Below, one piece after another: positions 34,539-35,428 of a stretch of 35,428 nt of DNA. The first letter of the stretch is position 1; the number at the start of each line of letters is the position of its first letter. The notes beneath the pieces are model-generated. The model saw only the letters and a list, made by a program, of their open reading frames with translations. It did not search any database and was not told the origin of the DNA. The DNA comes from Maricaulis sp. (lineage in GTDB: Bacteria; Pseudomonadota; Alphaproteobacteria; Caulobacterales; Maricaulaceae). The stretch covers positions 1 through 35,428 of the forward strand of contig NZ_JASBRW010000031.1 in assembly GCF_030149235.1 (NCBI RefSeq), read 5' to 3'. The position numbers and the translations under genes are program-made.

Positions 34539-34568
34539 GGTATTGTTTCCCAGCGCGCAACAAATACC
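34539..34568. promoter_or_regulatory. Imperfect inverted repeat between azoR and the MotA-like gene
   Basis: GGTATTGTT (34539-34547) faces AACAAATACC (34559-34568), matching except for one extra base. It is AT-rich inside GC-rich DNA and lies about 107 bp upstream of azoR and 100 bp upstream of the MotA-like gene. It loosely resembles a LysR-type site, but no LysR gene is in the window. Confidence 0.25.
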
Positions 34569-34667
34569 CTGCTGTTTCCAGAAATGCGCAGCCAGACTTT
34601 GACGCCGCCACCAAATTGTCCCAATGCGTGGCGATGGATAGTCAGCCGCAAGCGATGAGGGGAAGCG

Positions 34668-35428
34668 ATGCCGGTTTTGCATGACGATCAGACCGCCACG
34701 GATGCACCGGAGGTCCGTTTTACCGGGCCCTGGCGTTATATCGTCTGGATGGCGCTTTTCACCGCCATTGTCATCGCCATTGGCGTCTTCCTGCTTGAAC
34801 CGCTGACCGAGGCCTTTCGGGCCAATCCGGCGATCAACGGCCTGATCCTCGGCGTACTGGTCATCGGGGTGCTCTATACGTTCGCCCAGGCGCTTGCGAT
34901 CGGTCCGGCAGCGCGCTGGCTCTTGCGCTTTCGTTCCTCTGAAGACCCTGCCAGCCTTGGGCCGCCGCCGGCGATGATTGCTCCGATGGCCTCGATGATC
35001 GGCTCGGCCGATGGCCGGGTGCGGATTTCCGCCGGTTCCGTGCGCACCGTGCTCGACTCGGTCGGTGCGCGGATGTCGGAAGCGGGCGCTTTCACGCGCT
35101 ATTTCGGCCGTCTTCTGATTTTCCTTGGTCTGCTCGGGACCTTCTGGGGACTTCTGGAAGTGGTCCAGGATGTTGGTGACGCGGTCGCCACCGTTTCTGC
35201 CAATGCCACCGGCAATGTCGATGCGGCGCAGCTGATTGCTGCCATTCAGGGCCCGATCCAGGGCATGGGCACGGCGTTTGCCTCCTCGCTCTTCGGTCTT
35301 GCTGGATCTCTGGTCATCGGTTTCCTCGATCTGCAGGCCAGCCGGGCACAGAACCGTTTTTACAACGAGATCGAGGAATGGCTCTCCTCCATGTCGCGCG
35401 TTGCCGCGGCCGGCCCGGCCACGACCGG
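34668..35428 (+). CDS. MotA/TolQ/ExbB-family proton channel protein, partial
   Basis: The window holds 253 codons from ATG 34668, preceded by GAGGGG, and the gene runs off the edge. Two membrane segments lie at about 24-45 and 55-78. After a cytoplasmic stretch (about 80-145) come YFGRLLIFLGLLGTFWGLLEVV and MGTAFASSLFGLAGSLVIGFLDL, the paired helices that line the proton path in MotA/TolQ/ExbB proteins. Such proteins work with a MotB/TolR/ExbD or OmpA-like partner, usually the next gene, here outside the window. Which energised system it belongs to (flagellum, Tol, TonB or another) cannot be decided. Confidence 0.85.
   Translation, partial: MPVLHDDQTATDAPEVRFTGPWRYIVWMALFTAIVIAIGVFLLEPLTEAFRANPAINGLILGVLVIGVLYTFAQALAIGPAARWLLRFRSSEDPASLGPPPAMIAPMASMIGSADGRVRISAGSVRTVLDSVGARMSEAGAFTRYFGRLLIFLGLLGTFWGLLEVVQDVGDAVATVSANATGNVDAAQLIAAIQGPIQGMGTAFASSLFGLAGSLVIGFLDLQASRAQNRFYNEIEEWLSSMSRVAAAGPATT

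Overview
This is a GC-rich, gene-dense chromosomal stretch whose proteins look alphaproteobacterial. The gap-pgk-aldolase run, the thiE, Sel1, efp and phosphatase order, the long PAS kinase and the many exported peptidases fit a stalked or marine Caulobacterales/Maricaulales-type bacterium (Hyphomonadaceae/Maricaulis-like). That placement is inferred from protein resemblance only. I see no tRNA, rRNA, CRISPR array, insertion sequence, prophage or attachment site, and nothing that marks a horizontally acquired island.

Layout. 1-2750: the start of a 4-hydroxyphenylpyruvate dioxygenase gene (minus strand) diverges from a MarR regulator with a perfect palindrome between them; the ribosome-associated GTPase gene typA follows. 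2751-6332: a zinc-ribbon/TerB-like protein and a large periplasmic M16 metallopeptidase, both on the minus strand, separated by a clear terminator. 6333-8687: a short-chain dehydrogenase converges, with overlapping stop codons, on a membrane-anchored AraC-type regulator that shares a transcript with a small membrane protein. 8688-12493: a non-coding gap, then a MacAB-like export operon with 4-bp ATGA overlaps; its adaptor carries a glycine-rich, LTxxQ-containing insertion. 12525-18007: a seven-PAS soluble histidine kinase diverges from a duplicated-ATPase peptide importer subunit that has no permease beside it. 18100-23152: a second M16 peptidase (lipoprotein), an FKBP lipoprotein, and a TadG-like von Willebrand protein on the other strand. 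23257-25705: argE converges on sqdB (UDP-sulfoquinovose synthase).

25706-29448: a 392-bp divergent intergenic region full of inverted repeats, including a well-formed intrinsic terminator on the minus strand where no minus-strand gene is annotated, then gap, pgk and class I aldolase. 29535-35428: two small proteins around a two-way terminator, thiE, a Sel1-repeat protein, efp, an inositol-monophosphatase-family gene, azoR on the minus strand, and the start of a MotA/TolQ/ExbB-type channel subunit cut by the window edge.

How genes act together. gap, pgk and the aldolase form a contiguous lower-glycolysis/gluconeogenesis block. The adaptor, ATPase and permease should form one tripartite exporter. 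The lipoprotein M16 peptidase and FKBP isomerase sit in tandem and probably share an envelope protein-maintenance role. hpd and marR look like a regulated tyrosine-catabolism pair.

The most unusual signal is not a protein. It is the structured region before gap (25895-26073), which could hold a minus-strand small RNA complementary to the gap leader. No complete new multi-gene system is evident; most of the window is recognisable housekeeping and envelope functions.
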